Notes: generated by a model not told the origin, from the letters alone. 64,000 nt of DNA from Propionibacteriaceae bacterium (GCA_031267645.1 JAIRYW010000008.1:26482-90481); one strand, 5' to 3'. Counted from the first letter of the stretch, positions 43,042 to 53,481 are shown. Numbers and translations: made by a program.

Positions 43042-43902
43042 ATGGGCCTAGACGAGCGGGTCTTCACCCGCACCGATGACGACGTGCAGTTGCGGCGTGT
43101 CGTTCGAGTCGTCCGAGAGGACATCGTGCGGATGTTGGCGGCGGCGGGGAGTGGGCATAGCGCCGGCCCGTTGGGGATGGCGGAGCAGCTCACGGCTTTG
43201 TATTTCAACGTCATGCGGCATGATCCGGCGAACCCTGATTGGCCGGACCGGGACTTGTTCTTCTTGTCCAACGGGCACGTCGCTCCGGTGTTGTACGCCG
43301 TCTTGGCCCGGGCGGGGTATTTCCCTGTCGCGGAGCTGGGCACGTTGCGTCGGCTCGGTTCCCGTCTGCAGGGCCACCCGGAGCGCGGCGCCCTGCCCGG
43401 GGTGGAGAGCACCAGCGGCCCGTTGGGCTGCGGGTTGTCCCAAGCGGCTGGTTACGCGCACGCGCTTCGGAACATCGACCACGTCAAGCGCCGCTTCGTC
43501 TACGTCACTCTGGGCGACGGCGAGTTGGACGAGGGCAACGTCTGGGAGGCCGCCATGTTCGCCGGCAAGTACAAGCTAGGAAATCTGATCGCCCTAGTCG
43601 ATCGTAACAACATTCAGATCGATGGTGCGACCGAGGACGTCATGCCGTTGACGGGCCTGCGCGCCAAATGGGAGGCCTTCGACTGGCACGTCCTCGACAT
43701 CGACGGCAACGACGTCCGCGCCGTCGTCGACGCCCTCGTCCTGGGTCAGAAGGTGTCATGGGCGCCGACCGTCATTCTGGCCAACACCGTCCCCGGCCGA
43801 GGCGTCCCCTTCATGGAGTACGACCACTCCTGGCACGGCAAGCCGCCCACGCCCGCGCAGGCCGCCGAGGCTTTGCGCGCCCTGGCCGGGGGCGAGTCAT
43901 GA
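43042..43902 (+). CDS. Transketolase, N-terminal (TPP-binding) subunit
   Basis: A 286-residue protein equal to the N-terminal third of transketolase. SGHSAGPLGMAEQLTALY, SNGHVAPVLYAVL, GPLGCGLSQAAGYA and LGDGELDEGNVWEAAMFA(x)n NNIQIDG form the thiamine diphosphate and Mg site. Together with the next gene it makes a split transketolase that moves two-carbon ketol units. GAGGAGGT precedes ATG at 43042. A 14-codon frame from GTG at 43007 overlaps this start. Confidence 0.93.
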   Translation: MGLDERVFTRTDDDVQLRRVVRVVREDIVRMLAAAGSGHSAGPLGMAEQLTALYFNVMRHDPANPDWPDRDLFFLSNGHVAPVLYAVLARAGYFPVAELGTLRRLGSRLQGHPERGALPGVESTSGPLGCGLSQAAGYAHALRNIDHVKRRFVYVTLGDGELDEGNVWEAAMFAGKYKLGNLIALVDRNNIQIDGATEDVMPLTGLRAKWEAFDWHVLDIDGNDVRAVVDALVLGQKVSWAPTVILANTVPGRGVPFMEYDHSWHGKPPTPAQAAEALRALAGGES

Positions 43903-44888
43903 GCGTCTACCAGATCGATCCGAAGGCGCTGGTCGAGCCGAGGCTGGAGCCGATCCGCCACGGCTTCGGGCGTGGTCTGCTGGCGGCCGGTGAAACCGAC
44001 GAACGGGTGGTGGCGTTGTGCGCCGACCTGACCGAGAGCACCTGCATGCACCATTTCAAAGCTCGTTTCCCGGAGCGGTTCGTCGAGGTCGGGATCGCCG
44101 AGCAGAACCTGGTCACCGTGGCCGCCGGACTGGCCCACGCCGGCAAGATCCCCTTCACCTCCTCTTACGCCGCCTTCAGCCCCGGCCGGAACTGGGAGCA
44201 GATCAAAACCACCGCCTGCATGAACCGCCGACCCGTGATCGTCTGCGGCTCGCACGCCGGGATCAACGTCGGCTACGACGGGGCCACCCACCAGATGTTG
44301 GAAGACCTCGCCATCATGCGCGTCCTGCCGAACATGCGTGTCATCGCGCCCGGCGACTCCCTGGAGGCCGAACGCGCCACCTTGGCCATCGCGGCCGACC
44401 CGGCCCCGACCTACCTGAGGCTGGCCCGCGACCAGACGCCCGTCTTCTCCCGACCCGACTCGCCCTTCCAGATCGGACCGGCCTACCCGCTGCGGGAAGG
44501 CTCCGACGTCAGCCTGATCGCGACCGGAACCATGACTTACCAGGCCCTGGTCGCCGCCAGCCTGCTGGATCGCCATGGGATCTCGGCCGAAGTGGTCCAC
44601 GTCCCCACCGTCAAACCCCTGGACGAGGCCACTGTCTTGGCCAGCCTGCGTAAGACCGGCCGGGCCGTGACCATCGAAGAGGCCCAGATCGCCGGCGGGC
44701 TGGGCGGGGCGATCTGCGAACTGACCGCCCGGGCGCACCCGGTCGTGGTCCAACGCCTCGGCCTGCGGGACCGTTACGGCGAGACCGGCGCCCCCACCGA
44801 GCTACTGGAGAAATTCCGTCTGACCGGCCGGCTCATCGCCGAAGACATCGAACGCGGACTGGACTCCACCCCGAAAGGTAGTTTGTGA
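43899..44888 (+). CDS. Transketolase, C-terminal (pyrimidine-binding) subunit
   Basis: A 329-residue protein with the transketolase pyrimidine domain (VVALCADLTEST, RFVEVGIAEQNLVTVAAGLAHAG, with the cofactor Glu in GIAEQN) and the C-terminal domain (VSLIATGTMTYQALVAA, TIEEAQIAGGLG). It overlaps the preceding gene as ATGA, so the subunits are made in coupled fashion. Split transketolases of this type are common in catabolic operons. Confidence 0.94.
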   Translation: MSVYQIDPKALVEPRLEPIRHGFGRGLLAAGETDERVVALCADLTESTCMHHFKARFPERFVEVGIAEQNLVTVAAGLAHAGKIPFTSSYAAFSPGRNWEQIKTTACMNRRPVIVCGSHAGINVGYDGATHQMLEDLAIMRVLPNMRVIAPGDSLEAERATLAIAADPAPTYLRLARDQTPVFSRPDSPFQIGPAYPLREGSDVSLIATGTMTYQALVAASLLDRHGISAEVVHVPTVKPLDEATVLASLRKTGRAVTIEEAQIAGGLGGAICELTARAHPVVVQRLGLRDRYGETGAPTELLEKFRLTGRLIAEDIERGLDSTPKGSL

Positions 44889-45598
44889 TGTTGAGCACCG
44901 CACAACTTGAAGAGTTACGTCAGTTCGACACTCCGACGGTCTGCAACGCCCTCGCGGCGATGCGGCTGAGACCGGCCACCGTTGGCTTCTCCCACCCCGG
45001 TCTGCAGCGGCGCACGCCGGACACCGGACCGCTGGTGGGCTACGCGGCCACGGCCCGGGTCTCTGGGTGGACGTCGCCGACCGCCGCCCAGAAGGACCTG
45101 CTGTTCGACTTCTTCGCCGACGTCCTGGCGACGGCGTCCCCCTGCGTCGTGGTGGTGGAAGACGTCGACCGCCATCCCATCGGCTCGTTCTGGGGCGAGG
45201 TCCAAGCCACCACTTTCCTGGCCCTCGGAGCCGTCGGCTCCTTGACCCAAGGCGGCGTGCGTGACATCCCGGAGGTCGCAGGCCTGGGGTTCTCCTTCTT
45301 CTCCACCGAGATCATGGTGGCCCGGGCCGAGTCCCATCTGGTCGACCACGGCAGCCCGGTCCGAGTCTGCGGCCTGGAGGTGGCCCCGTCCGACCTGATC
45401 CACGCCGACCAACACGGCGCGACGGTGATCCCCAGCCAAGCCGCAGCCGACCTGGCTAGGGCCTGCCGCGTCGTGGCGGAGGCGGAGCGACAGGTGCTGG
45501 AACCCTGCCGTCAGGCCATAGCGACCGGCCAGAGACCGAGTGTCTCAGACCTGCGCCGGTGGCGGACGGCGATGGCCGCCCAGCGCAGCCTGGATTAG
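44888..45598 (+). CDS. RraA/HMG-aldolase family protein
   Basis: A 236-residue protein of the RraA-like superfamily, which includes 4-hydroxy-4-methyl-2-oxoglutarate aldolase and oxaloacetate decarboxylase. The metal and pyruvate site motif LTQGGVRDIPEV is present, with the Arg-Asp pair. QFDTPTVCNAL at the start is typical. Its ATG shares a base with the stop of the transketolase gene. A pyruvate-forming aldolase would suit the end of a hydroxy-acid pathway. Confidence 0.88.
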   Translation: MLSTAQLEELRQFDTPTVCNALAAMRLRPATVGFSHPGLQRRTPDTGPLVGYAATARVSGWTSPTAAQKDLLFDFFADVLATASPCVVVVEDVDRHPIGSFWGEVQATTFLALGAVGSLTQGGVRDIPEVAGLGFSFFSTEIMVARAESHLVDHGSPVRVCGLEVAPSDLIHADQHGATVIPSQAAADLARACRVVAEAERQVLEPCRQAIATGQRPSVSDLRRWRTAMAAQRSLD

Positions 45599-45691
45599 GG
45601 CCGGGGTCTGGGTCGACCCGCCCGGGCGCCGACCCCTGAGCGGCGTGTTGGACCAGGTTGGGAACGCCTCCAGCCGGCGGAGCGGAGTCCG

Positions 45692-46261
45692 TCAACCGTA
45701 TGTGGGAGCGGCCGGCGGCCCCAAGGGCAGGTCGGCCAAGGCTTGGTACGAAGGATGCCCGCCGGGGCCGAAACCCGGTTCGGAACTGAACAAAATGGCC
45801 CGCTCCACCGTCCAAACCGGGCCACGGTAGACCGCCAGGGCGCGCAAGGCGTCGGCCAAGGGACGGTCGCGCCGGCGGCGCGAGACCGTCAGATGGGGCC
45901 GGGAGGCCTGGGCCAGGTCCGACTGGTCGGCCCCCAAGGCGCGGCAGTCGGTCATCAAAGCGGTCAGACGGTCGACCTGGCCGCCCAGCCCGATCCAGGA
46001 CACGGCGGAGGGGAACTGGCCCGCACCGGTCAGATGGAGGTCGAAGGGACGGTGGTCGGCCAGAGCGACAACGGCCCGGTCGGCCAACTGATCGACCGCC
46101 GAATCGGCCACCTCTCCGTAAAAGGCCAAAGTGACATGCCAATTGGTTTTAGGCCCCCAAGGGTCGTTCCGACCATGGCGGCCAGGCCAAACCGAACTGA
46201 GGGCATTGTCCAAGTGGTCGAGCACAGCTGAGGGGGGAACCAAAGCGGCGAACAGGCGCAT
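45692..46261 (-). CDS. thpR: 2'-5' RNA ligase family protein (ThpR-like)
   Basis: A 189-residue 2H phosphoesterase with both His-x-Thr motifs, WHVTLAFYGEV and PHLTVSRRRRD, which form the symmetric active site. Family members act on 2'-5' linkages or cyclic phosphates in RNA; the cellular role is unclear. Start MRLFAALVPP, typical for the family. The sequence CACAAT 6 bases upstream may be a weak -10 box. Confidence 0.88.
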   Translation of the reverse strand: MRLFAALVPPSAVLDHLDNALSSVWPGRHGRNDPWGPKTNWHVTLAFYGEVADSAVDQLADRAVVALADHRPFDLHLTGAGQFPSAVSWIGLGGQVDRLTALMTDCRALGADQSDLAQASRPHLTVSRRRRDRPLADALRALAVYRGPVWTVERAILFSSEPGFGPGGHPSYQALADLPLGPPAAPTYG

Positions 46262-46298
46262 GGTGACATTGTGCCCCCAGCCGGCCGGGCGCGACGAG

Positions 46299-48461
46299 TC
46301 ACCAGGTCAAACCGGCTCTCCGCCTCCTGGCGGTCCCGATCAAGGCCAGGCCTAGGGCGAGCGTCAAAGCGCTGGAACCGCCCAGCAACAATACGCTGGC
46401 GGCGTCGAGCAGGGCGCCGCCGTCGAAGCCGGTCCCCGGCAGCGCGGAGGACAGGACTGTCACTCTCAGCTGGGCCTGCCCGGTGGCACCGCCGACTAAG
46501 TCGCTGACCTGGACGGTCACGGTGTAGACGCCGGCCTTGGCGTAGGTGTGCGCCAGGCCGAAGGACTGGCCCTCCAAACTCAAGGTTTGGGACGGCGTGC
46601 CGTCGCCGTAGGACACCTCGGCCGTCCAGATGTCGGCGCCTGGGTCGGTGAAGCCGCCGGCCCGCGCGAACACCCCGTCGGCGCCGACCACGACATCCGC
46701 CCCGATCAGAACCACGGGCGTCACGTTGGCCGCCCTCAGCTCGAAGGTCGTGTCGTTGCTGCGCCCCCGGGAGTCAGTCACTCGCAAACCGACCATGTAC
46801 GAGCCCGCCAGCGGCAAGGCGACGGACTCCTCGACTTGGACGCCGTCATCGTAGACGCCGTCTTCGTCCAAGTCCCAGGCATAAGTGAGCGCGCCGCCCC
46901 TGGGGTCGAACGAACCACTGGCGGAGACCGTGGCCCGGCCGCCCTCCACCACCGGGGCGGCGGCGATCGCGACTTGCGGCTCGTCGAGGACATAGGTCAC
47001 GGTCACCGTCGTGTCAACCGGGGCGGTGGTGGTGGGATCCGGGCTGGCCGCCACCGCTGGGACCTCGGCCGTCAGCGGCCAATAGCCGGACACCGCCGGC
47101 GAGGGCAGCGCGGCATAGCCAGTGCCGTTCGAATAGACCACCAGCCCGGTCCGGTCGTTGGTGTCGGTGTCGAAGGTCTGTCGCTGGAGCACCGCCGCCG
47201 GCGTGGCGCTCCCGGCCCCGCTGTAGGTCACGGTCCTGGTGAAGGTGGCGCTGCCCGGCGTGTGCCTGTCGATCTGCCTCAGATGAACAATAATCTCTTG
47301 TACTGTTAAATTGTCCGCGTCATACAGGTCCACATTGTCGATGCTGGTGACCTCGTATCCAGACGGCGTCAAGGCCTCGGCGTCAGCCCAGGTGAACCCG
47401 ATCTCAGTCAGCGGTTGACCGGTCAGGGCCGCCACCGCCGGGTCGACCGGAGCGACCTCCGCCCCGCCGGCGTCGTCATCGACCAGACGCACCAGCGCCA
47501 ACGCCGACTCGATCTCCTCGACCGCGAACAGCCTCTCCTCGATCTTCAAGGTGATCGAGGCCCCCGCCGGCACGGTCCGGTTCACGACTTGGAACTCGAC
47601 CGCCGAGTCGACCCCCGACACCACCACCTGGCCAGCTGCGAAATCGGCCACGTCGGCCCACCGGGTCGGAGCCGTTTCATAGTTGTAGTAATCGCCCGCT
47701 AGGACACGGTCGCCTTCGATCAGGGCCAGGTACAGGCGGAAGGTGGCGTTCTCCATGTGTAAAGCGTTGTCGGAGCTCTTAGTCAGCGAAATCCTGTCGT
47801 TGCGGTCCAACTCGGTGTCGAGCAGCGGGCCGAAGTCGATGCCCTCCAGCGCCGTGGCGCCCGTGTTGGTCAAGGTGATGTCGTGGACCAGTCCACCGGC
47901 CGCGGTCACCCGGACGACATCGCTGAAGGCCACGCTCGAGCCGGCTCCGGTCGTGGTCTCGCACCGTTTCCCCGCCACTGGCGAGCCTTGGAGAGTGGTC
48001 GTGTGATAGGCCGGGGCGGAGCAGCCCAGGTAATCTCGCCGCCCCGCCTGACTGATCCAAAAGCGACTGGTCTCGGCGTCACCCCGGTCATACGAGTAGG
48101 TGTGACTCAGGCCGGTCTGGTCGTCGGTGATGACGTTGGCGAACAGCGCGGCCGGCCGGCTGTAGGGAACCAGCACGTCGACCTGGTACGACGCCTCATT
48201 GCGCACGAAGGAGTCGTGGAGCAAGACATCGCCCGATCCGGGCGAGACGACCTGGGTCCAACCCGTGAAGTCGACCGAGCCGTCGGCCAGCCGGGGCAGC
48301 GGGTCCAAAGTCGTCGGGGCGGCCGCCGCGTCGGGGACCGCCCCGAACATGGCCACGAGCGCCAGGCCGACGCCGGCAGCGGCCACCCCGCGGACGGCTC
48401 GTCTGACGGCCACGGCTGAACGGAGGGTACGAACCTCATGGGTTGACTGCACGCGACTCAC
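46299..48461 (-). CDS. LPXTG cell-wall anchored MucBP/PKD surface protein
   Basis: A 720-residue precursor. Signal peptide (GVAAAGVGLALVAMFGAV, cleavage near AAAA-PTT), then a large beta-rich part (about 50-370), a mucin-binding Mub_B2-like domain (about 410-510: FTRTVTYSGAGSATPAAVLQ, then SGYWPLTAEVP and TTVTVTYV), two PKD-type domains (about 520-600 and 605-670), and the sorting signal LPGTG (674-678), a hydrophobic helix and an RRRR tail. Sortase would attach it to peptidoglycan for adhesion, perhaps to mucus. GTG after GAGGAGG. The stretch at 47280-47335 is locally AT-rich. Confidence 0.85.
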   Translation of the reverse strand: MSRVQSTHEVRTLRSAVAVRRAVRGVAAAGVGLALVAMFGAVPDAAAAPTTLDPLPRLADGSVDFTGWTQVVSPGSGDVLLHDSFVRNEASYQVDVLVPYSRPAALFANVITDDQTGLSHTYSYDRGDAETSRFWISQAGRRDYLGCSAPAYHTTTLQGSPVAGKRCETTTGAGSSVAFSDVVRVTAAGGLVHDITLTNTGATALEGIDFGPLLDTELDRNDRISLTKSSDNALHMENATFRLYLALIEGDRVLAGDYYNYETAPTRWADVADFAAGQVVVSGVDSAVEFQVVNRTVPAGASITLKIEERLFAVEEIESALALVRLVDDDAGGAEVAPVDPAVAALTGQPLTEIGFTWADAEALTPSGYEVTSIDNVDLYDADNLTVQEIIVHLRQIDRHTPGSATFTRTVTYSGAGSATPAAVLQRQTFDTDTNDRTGLVVYSNGTGYAALPSPAVSGYWPLTAEVPAVAASPDPTTTAPVDTTVTVTYVLDEPQVAIAAAPVVEGGRATVSASGSFDPRGGALTYAWDLDEDGVYDDGVQVEESVALPLAGSYMVGLRVTDSRGRSNDTTFELRAANVTPVVLIGADVVVGADGVFARAGGFTDPGADIWTAEVSYGDGTPSQTLSLEGQSFGLAHTYAKAGVYTVTVQVSDLVGGATGQAQLRVTVLSSALPGTGFDGGALLDAASVLLLGGSSALTLALGLALIGTARRRRAGLTW

Positions 48462-48520
48462 CGGTGCCCTCCTCAGGGTGACAGGGAAATCTCGTCACAA
48501 GACGGGGTGACGCGATGTCG

Positions 48521-48581
48521 AATCTATCCACCACCCAGTGCTTGGAGGGGTCCAGGTTTAAGGACGGCGGGGTCTAGGTTT
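48521..48581 (-). promoter_or_regulatory. -10 box with paired direct repeats, promoter of the surface protein
   Basis: On the minus strand TAGATT (48521-48526) lacks a good -35. Upstream lie two copies of a 13-base element (plus strand GGGGTCCAGGTTT at 48547-48559 and GGGGTCTAGGTTT at 48569-48581), exactly 22 bases apart and centred near -39 and -61 if transcription starts near 48514. This layout suits an activator such as a response regulator. Confidence 0.5.
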
Positions 48582-48691
48582 TACGAAAGGCCTAGTGAAC
48601 GGCCCAACCCAAAGGTGGGCCGGTCGAGGCCTTGGGCCGCCCCCGCCGATAGACGAACCACTGACGTTGGACGATCAGGCGAAACAGGCTG

Positions 48692-48994
48692 TTACCGACC
48701 AGGTGTGGTCGTGCCCTCGGCGTACGGGATGGCCGGGGCAGAGGAGTTGATCCAAGCCAACCCGAACCAGATCGCGACGCCCAGGGCCAATCCCAGAGCC
48801 AACCCCAGCTGCCAAGGTCGGGAACCCCGGCACTCCACCACAGTGGCCACCAGGAGGACCAGCCCGGCCAGACCCACCAGAACCCCCAACAGTGGATTGA
48901 GGGAAGTGCTAAGCAATCCGAAGACCACCCCCAGGACCAGAGTGACGCCACCAGCCAACCAGCCCCCTAAGCCAGGCCTGGGCCGACGAGACAT
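48692..48994 (-). CDS. Small three-helix membrane protein
   Basis: A 100-residue protein beginning MSRRPRPGLGG with three hydrophobic segments (WLAGGVTLVLGVVFGLL, LLGVLVGLAGLVLLVATVV, LGLALGLALGVAIWFGLAW) and a short polar end. Family not recognised. It lies 42 bases downstream of purA and may be co-transcribed. The ATG after GGTGGATGAC is preferred; a GTG 18 bases earlier is possible. Confidence 0.6.
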   Translation of the reverse strand: MSRRPRPGLGGWLAGGVTLVLGVVFGLLSTSLNPLLGVLVGLAGLVLLVATVVECRGSRPWQLGLALGLALGVAIWFGLAWINSSAPAIPYAEGTTTPGR

Positions 48995-49036
48995 GTCATC
49001 CACCCTGGTCACGTTACTCGACCCGGCGGATCCCTC

Positions 49037-50569
<1,533 letters not shown>

Positions 50570-50641
50570 CCTATGATGGAAGCGTTGCCAACCTCGACCG
50601 CCCGGCCCGCCGCCGTCCGTTCGGCCCGTGAAAGGAACCCC

Positions 50642-51682
50642 ATGCCTCTACTCGACCCCTACCTGCCCGACCCCGGCCGTTACGACGGTCGGATGCCGTA
50701 CCGCCGCGTCGGCCGCTCCGGTCTGGCCCTGCCCGCCGTCTCGCTGGGGCTGTGGCACAACTTCGGCGACGACGTGCCCTTCGAACGCCAGCGCGCCATC
50801 TTGCGCCGGGCCTTCGACCTCGGCGTCACCCACTTCGACCTGGCCAACAACTACGGTCCGCCTTACGGGGCGGCCGAGACCAATTTCGGCCGCCACTTCA
50901 AGGAGTCCTTCCGCCAGCACCGCGACGAGTTGGTGATCAGCTCCAAAGCCGGCTGGGACATGTGGCCGGGGCCGTACGGCGACCTCGGCTCACGTAAATA
51001 CCTGCTGTCCTCGTTGGACCAGTCCCTGGAACGAATGGGGCTAGACCACGTCGACATCTTCTACCACCACCACTTCGACCCCTCGACCCCGCTGGAGGAG
51101 ACCCTGGGCGCCCTCGACCAGGCCGTCCGCTCGGGACGCGCCCTCTACGTCGGGGTGTCGTCCTACTCGGCCCAACGCACCCAGCAGGCCATCGACGAGC
51201 TCCAGCGCCTGGGCACGCCGCTGGCGATCCACCAGCCGTCGTACTCCATCCTCAACCGCTGGGTCGAGCCCGACCTGCTCGACGTCCTGGGCCAGACCGG
51301 CGTCGGCTGCATCGCCTTCTCGCCTCTGGCCCAAGGCATGTTGACGAACAAATACTTAGCCGGGGTGCCGACCGGCTCGCGGGCGGCCCAAGGCAAGTCT
51401 TTGTCGCAGGACTGGCTGACGCCGGAGAACCTGGCCCACATCACCCAGCTCAACCAGCTGGCCGAGGCCAGGGGCCAAACCCTGGCCCAGATGGCGATCG
51501 CCTGGGTGCTGCGCGACCCGCGCGTCAGCTCGGCCCTGATCGGCGCCTCCAGCGTGGCCCAGCTGGAGGACAGCCTGGCGGCGGTCCAGCGGTTGGAGTT
51601 CTCCGCCTCGGAGCTGGACCTGATCGACCAGTACGGCCCAGACGCCGGCGTCAACCTCTGGGCTGGTCCTAGCCAGGCCTGA
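50642..51682 (+). CDS. Aldo/keto reductase (YghZ / L-glyceraldehyde 3-phosphate reductase-like)
   Basis: A 346-residue NADPH-dependent TIM-barrel reductase. MPYRRVGRSGLALPAVSLGLW is the family start. The catalytic residues are visible as FDLANNYG (Asp, Tyr), SSKAGWDMWPG (Lys) and DIFYHHHFDPST (His). The MWPGPYGDLGSRKYL loop is typical of the YghZ-like AKR14 group, which reduces L-glyceraldehyde 3-phosphate and methylglyoxal. AAAGGAAC precedes ATG. Confidence 0.92.
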   Translation: MPLLDPYLPDPGRYDGRMPYRRVGRSGLALPAVSLGLWHNFGDDVPFERQRAILRRAFDLGVTHFDLANNYGPPYGAAETNFGRHFKESFRQHRDELVISSKAGWDMWPGPYGDLGSRKYLLSSLDQSLERMGLDHVDIFYHHHFDPSTPLEETLGALDQAVRSGRALYVGVSSYSAQRTQQAIDELQRLGTPLAIHQPSYSILNRWVEPDLLDVLGQTGVGCIAFSPLAQGMLTNKYLAGVPTGSRAAQGKSLSQDWLTPENLAHITQLNQLAEARGQTLAQMAIAWVLRDPRVSSALIGASSVAQLEDSLAAVQRLEFSASELDLIDQYGPDAGVNLWAGPSQA

Positions 51683-51803
51683 GCCGGGCTCGCGTCGGGG
51701 CGTGAGAGGGAGGGATCCTGCGACTCCGCGCAGAACGACGAGGGTGGGCGTAGGGCGACGGGCGACTCCCAGGACGACGACGGGGGGCCGGAGCGAACGA
51801 AAG

Positions 51804-51845
51804 CGGGCCTGGGGCCAGCCAAGGTGTTGGCTGGCCCCAGGCCCG
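51804..51845. terminator. Perfect 19-bp hairpin between convergent genes
   Basis: CGGGCCTGGGGCCAGCCAA (51804-51822) pairs without mismatch with 51827-51845 around a GGTG loop. It lies between the converging aldo/keto reductase and FBP aldolase genes and ends 12 bases from the latter's stop. It is the strongest bidirectional terminator candidate in the window. Confidence 0.85.
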
Positions 51846-51857
51846 ACGCCCGTTCGA

Positions 51858-52883
51858 TCAGGAGTGCAGGGTCTGGCCGGCCGAACGCAGCCGGGTGGCC
51901 GCCTCGATGACGCGCTGGGCCATGCCGGCCTCAGCCGCCTTGCCCCAAGCCCTGGGATCGTACTGCTTCTTGTTGCCGACCTCGCCGTCGATCTTGAGCA
52001 CGCCGTCGTAACTGCGGAACATGAAATCGACCACCGGACGGGTGAAGGCGTATTGGGTGTCGGTGTCGACGTTCATCTTGATCACGCCGTAGTCGACGGC
52101 GTCGGAGATCTCTTGGGCGGAAGAGCCGGAGCCGCCGTGGAAGACCAGCGAGAAAGGCTTGTCCACCCCGTACTTGGCGCCGACGGCGTCTTGGATCTGC
52201 TTCAGCACGGCCGGCCGCAGCTTGACCGCGCCGGGCTTGTAGACGCCGTGGACGTTGCCGAAGGTGAGGGCGGTGATGTATTGGCCGTTCTCACCCAGGC
52301 CGAGGGCCTCGACCGTGGCCAGGCCGTCCTCGACGGTGGAGTAGAGCTTCTCGTTGATCTCGTTCGAGACGCCGTCCTCCTCGCCGCCGACCACGCCGAC
52401 CTCGATCTCCAAGATCTGACGGGCCCGGTTGGTCAAGGCCAGCAGATCCTGGGCGATCTGGAGGTTCTCGGTCCGCGATACGGCCGAGCCGTCCCACATG
52501 TGGGACTGGAAGAGGGGCTCCAAGCCGCGCTCGACCCGCTCCAAGGAGACGGCGATGAGCGGACGGACGTAGCTGGCCAGCTTGTCCTTGGGGCAGTGGT
52601 CCGTGTGCAAGGCGATGTTGACGGGGTAGTTCTTGGCCACCACGTGGGCGTACTCGGCCAGAGCCACCGCCCCGGAGACCATGTCCTTGACGGTCGGGCC
52701 GGAGGCGTACTCGGCGCCGCCGGTCGAGATCTCGACGATGCCGTCGGAGCCGGCCTCGGCGAAGCCGGCCAGGGCGGCGTTGAGGGTTTGCGAGCTGGAG
52801 ATGTTGATGGCGGGGAAGGCGTACGAGCCTTCCTTGGCCCGCTGGATCATCTCAGCGTAAACCTCTGGGGTTGCGATAGGCAT
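51858..52883 (-). CDS. fbaA: Class II fructose-bisphosphate aldolase
   Basis: A 341-residue zinc-dependent aldolase of glycolysis and gluconeogenesis. The metal site ALHTDHCPKDK, the following EIEVGVVGGEEDGV, and FHGGSGSSAQEI (phosphate loop) are diagnostic of the class IIA group. ATG start at 52883. It ends at a perfect hairpin. Confidence 0.97.
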   Translation of the reverse strand: MPIATPEVYAEMIQRAKEGSYAFPAINISSSQTLNAALAGFAEAGSDGIVEISTGGAEYASGPTVKDMVSGAVALAEYAHVVAKNYPVNIALHTDHCPKDKLASYVRPLIAVSLERVERGLEPLFQSHMWDGSAVSRTENLQIAQDLLALTNRARQILEIEVGVVGGEEDGVSNEINEKLYSTVEDGLATVEALGLGENGQYITALTFGNVHGVYKPGAVKLRPAVLKQIQDAVGAKYGVDKPFSLVFHGGSGSSAQEISDAVDYGVIKMNVDTDTQYAFTRPVVDFMFRSYDGVLKIDGEVGNKKQYDPRAWGKAAEAGMAQRVIEAATRLRSAGQTLHS

Positions 52884-52965
52884 CTTTAGTCTCCTGACTG
52901 TTGTTTTTGATTCGATTCGGTTCGAGGCGACGGGCCGGTCGCCTGCGTCGACCAGCCCGCTGGAG

Positions 52966-53481
52966 TCAATTGCCCAAGCGGGAGGTGTCCAACCACTTGG
53001 TTCCCCGGGAGTACGCCCTGACGGCGGCGTCGATGGTGCCGGGCATGGTGTCGAGGTACATGAAGGGCAGACGGCGGACCTGGCCCTGGACGGTGCGGAC
53101 GTCGAGCCGGGGCCCGGAGCCGAAACGACCCCGCGTGGTCGAGACCAGGGCCACGTCGGGCCAGGCCAAGACCGCTCCGGCCAGGTCGATGCCCCAAGGG
53201 CCGACTCGGACGGCCGTGCCCTGGCCGATGCTCTTGAGCAGACGCCGGGAATTGGCCAGGCCGACCAGGGAGGCCGCCAACCAGATCGCCGAATAGGCCA
53301 AGCCGATCAAGAGCAATTGCATCCCGCGAGCCAGGTCGAGACGTTGCCAGACCCAGATGGCGGCGCAGAGGCCGACCGCCACCACCAACCAGATCAAACG
53401 CGACCGGACCAGACCGGAATAATAGGCCACGCGCTCGGCGGCCGGCATGGGATTGAACCCGACCGTGAGCTCTTCGGACAT
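52966..53481 (-). CDS. Membrane protein of unknown function with two helices
   Basis: A 171-residue protein starting MSEELTVGFNPMPAAERVAY. Two hydrophobic helices (LIWLVVAVGLCAAIWVW, LLLIGLAYSAIWLAASLVGL) are followed by a beta-rich cytosolic part (VRVGPWGIDLAGAVLAWPDV, LDVRTVQGQVRRLPF) reminiscent of bacterial PH-like domains. No enzyme motif is visible. TATGAT lies 7 bases before ATG at 53481, so the message is probably leaderless. It precedes fbaA on the same strand. Confidence 0.75.
   Translation of the reverse strand: MSEELTVGFNPMPAAERVAYYSGLVRSRLIWLVVAVGLCAAIWVWQRLDLARGMQLLLIGLAYSAIWLAASLVGLANSRRLLKSIGQGTAVRVGPWGIDLAGAVLAWPDVALVSTTRGRFGSGPRLDVRTVQGQVRRLPFMYLDTMPGTIDAAVRAYSRGTKWLDTSRLGN

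Noticed and set aside
42747..43412. A minus-strand frame opposite atuA and the transketolase gene
   Set aside because: Antisense to two clear genes and without recognisable protein features.
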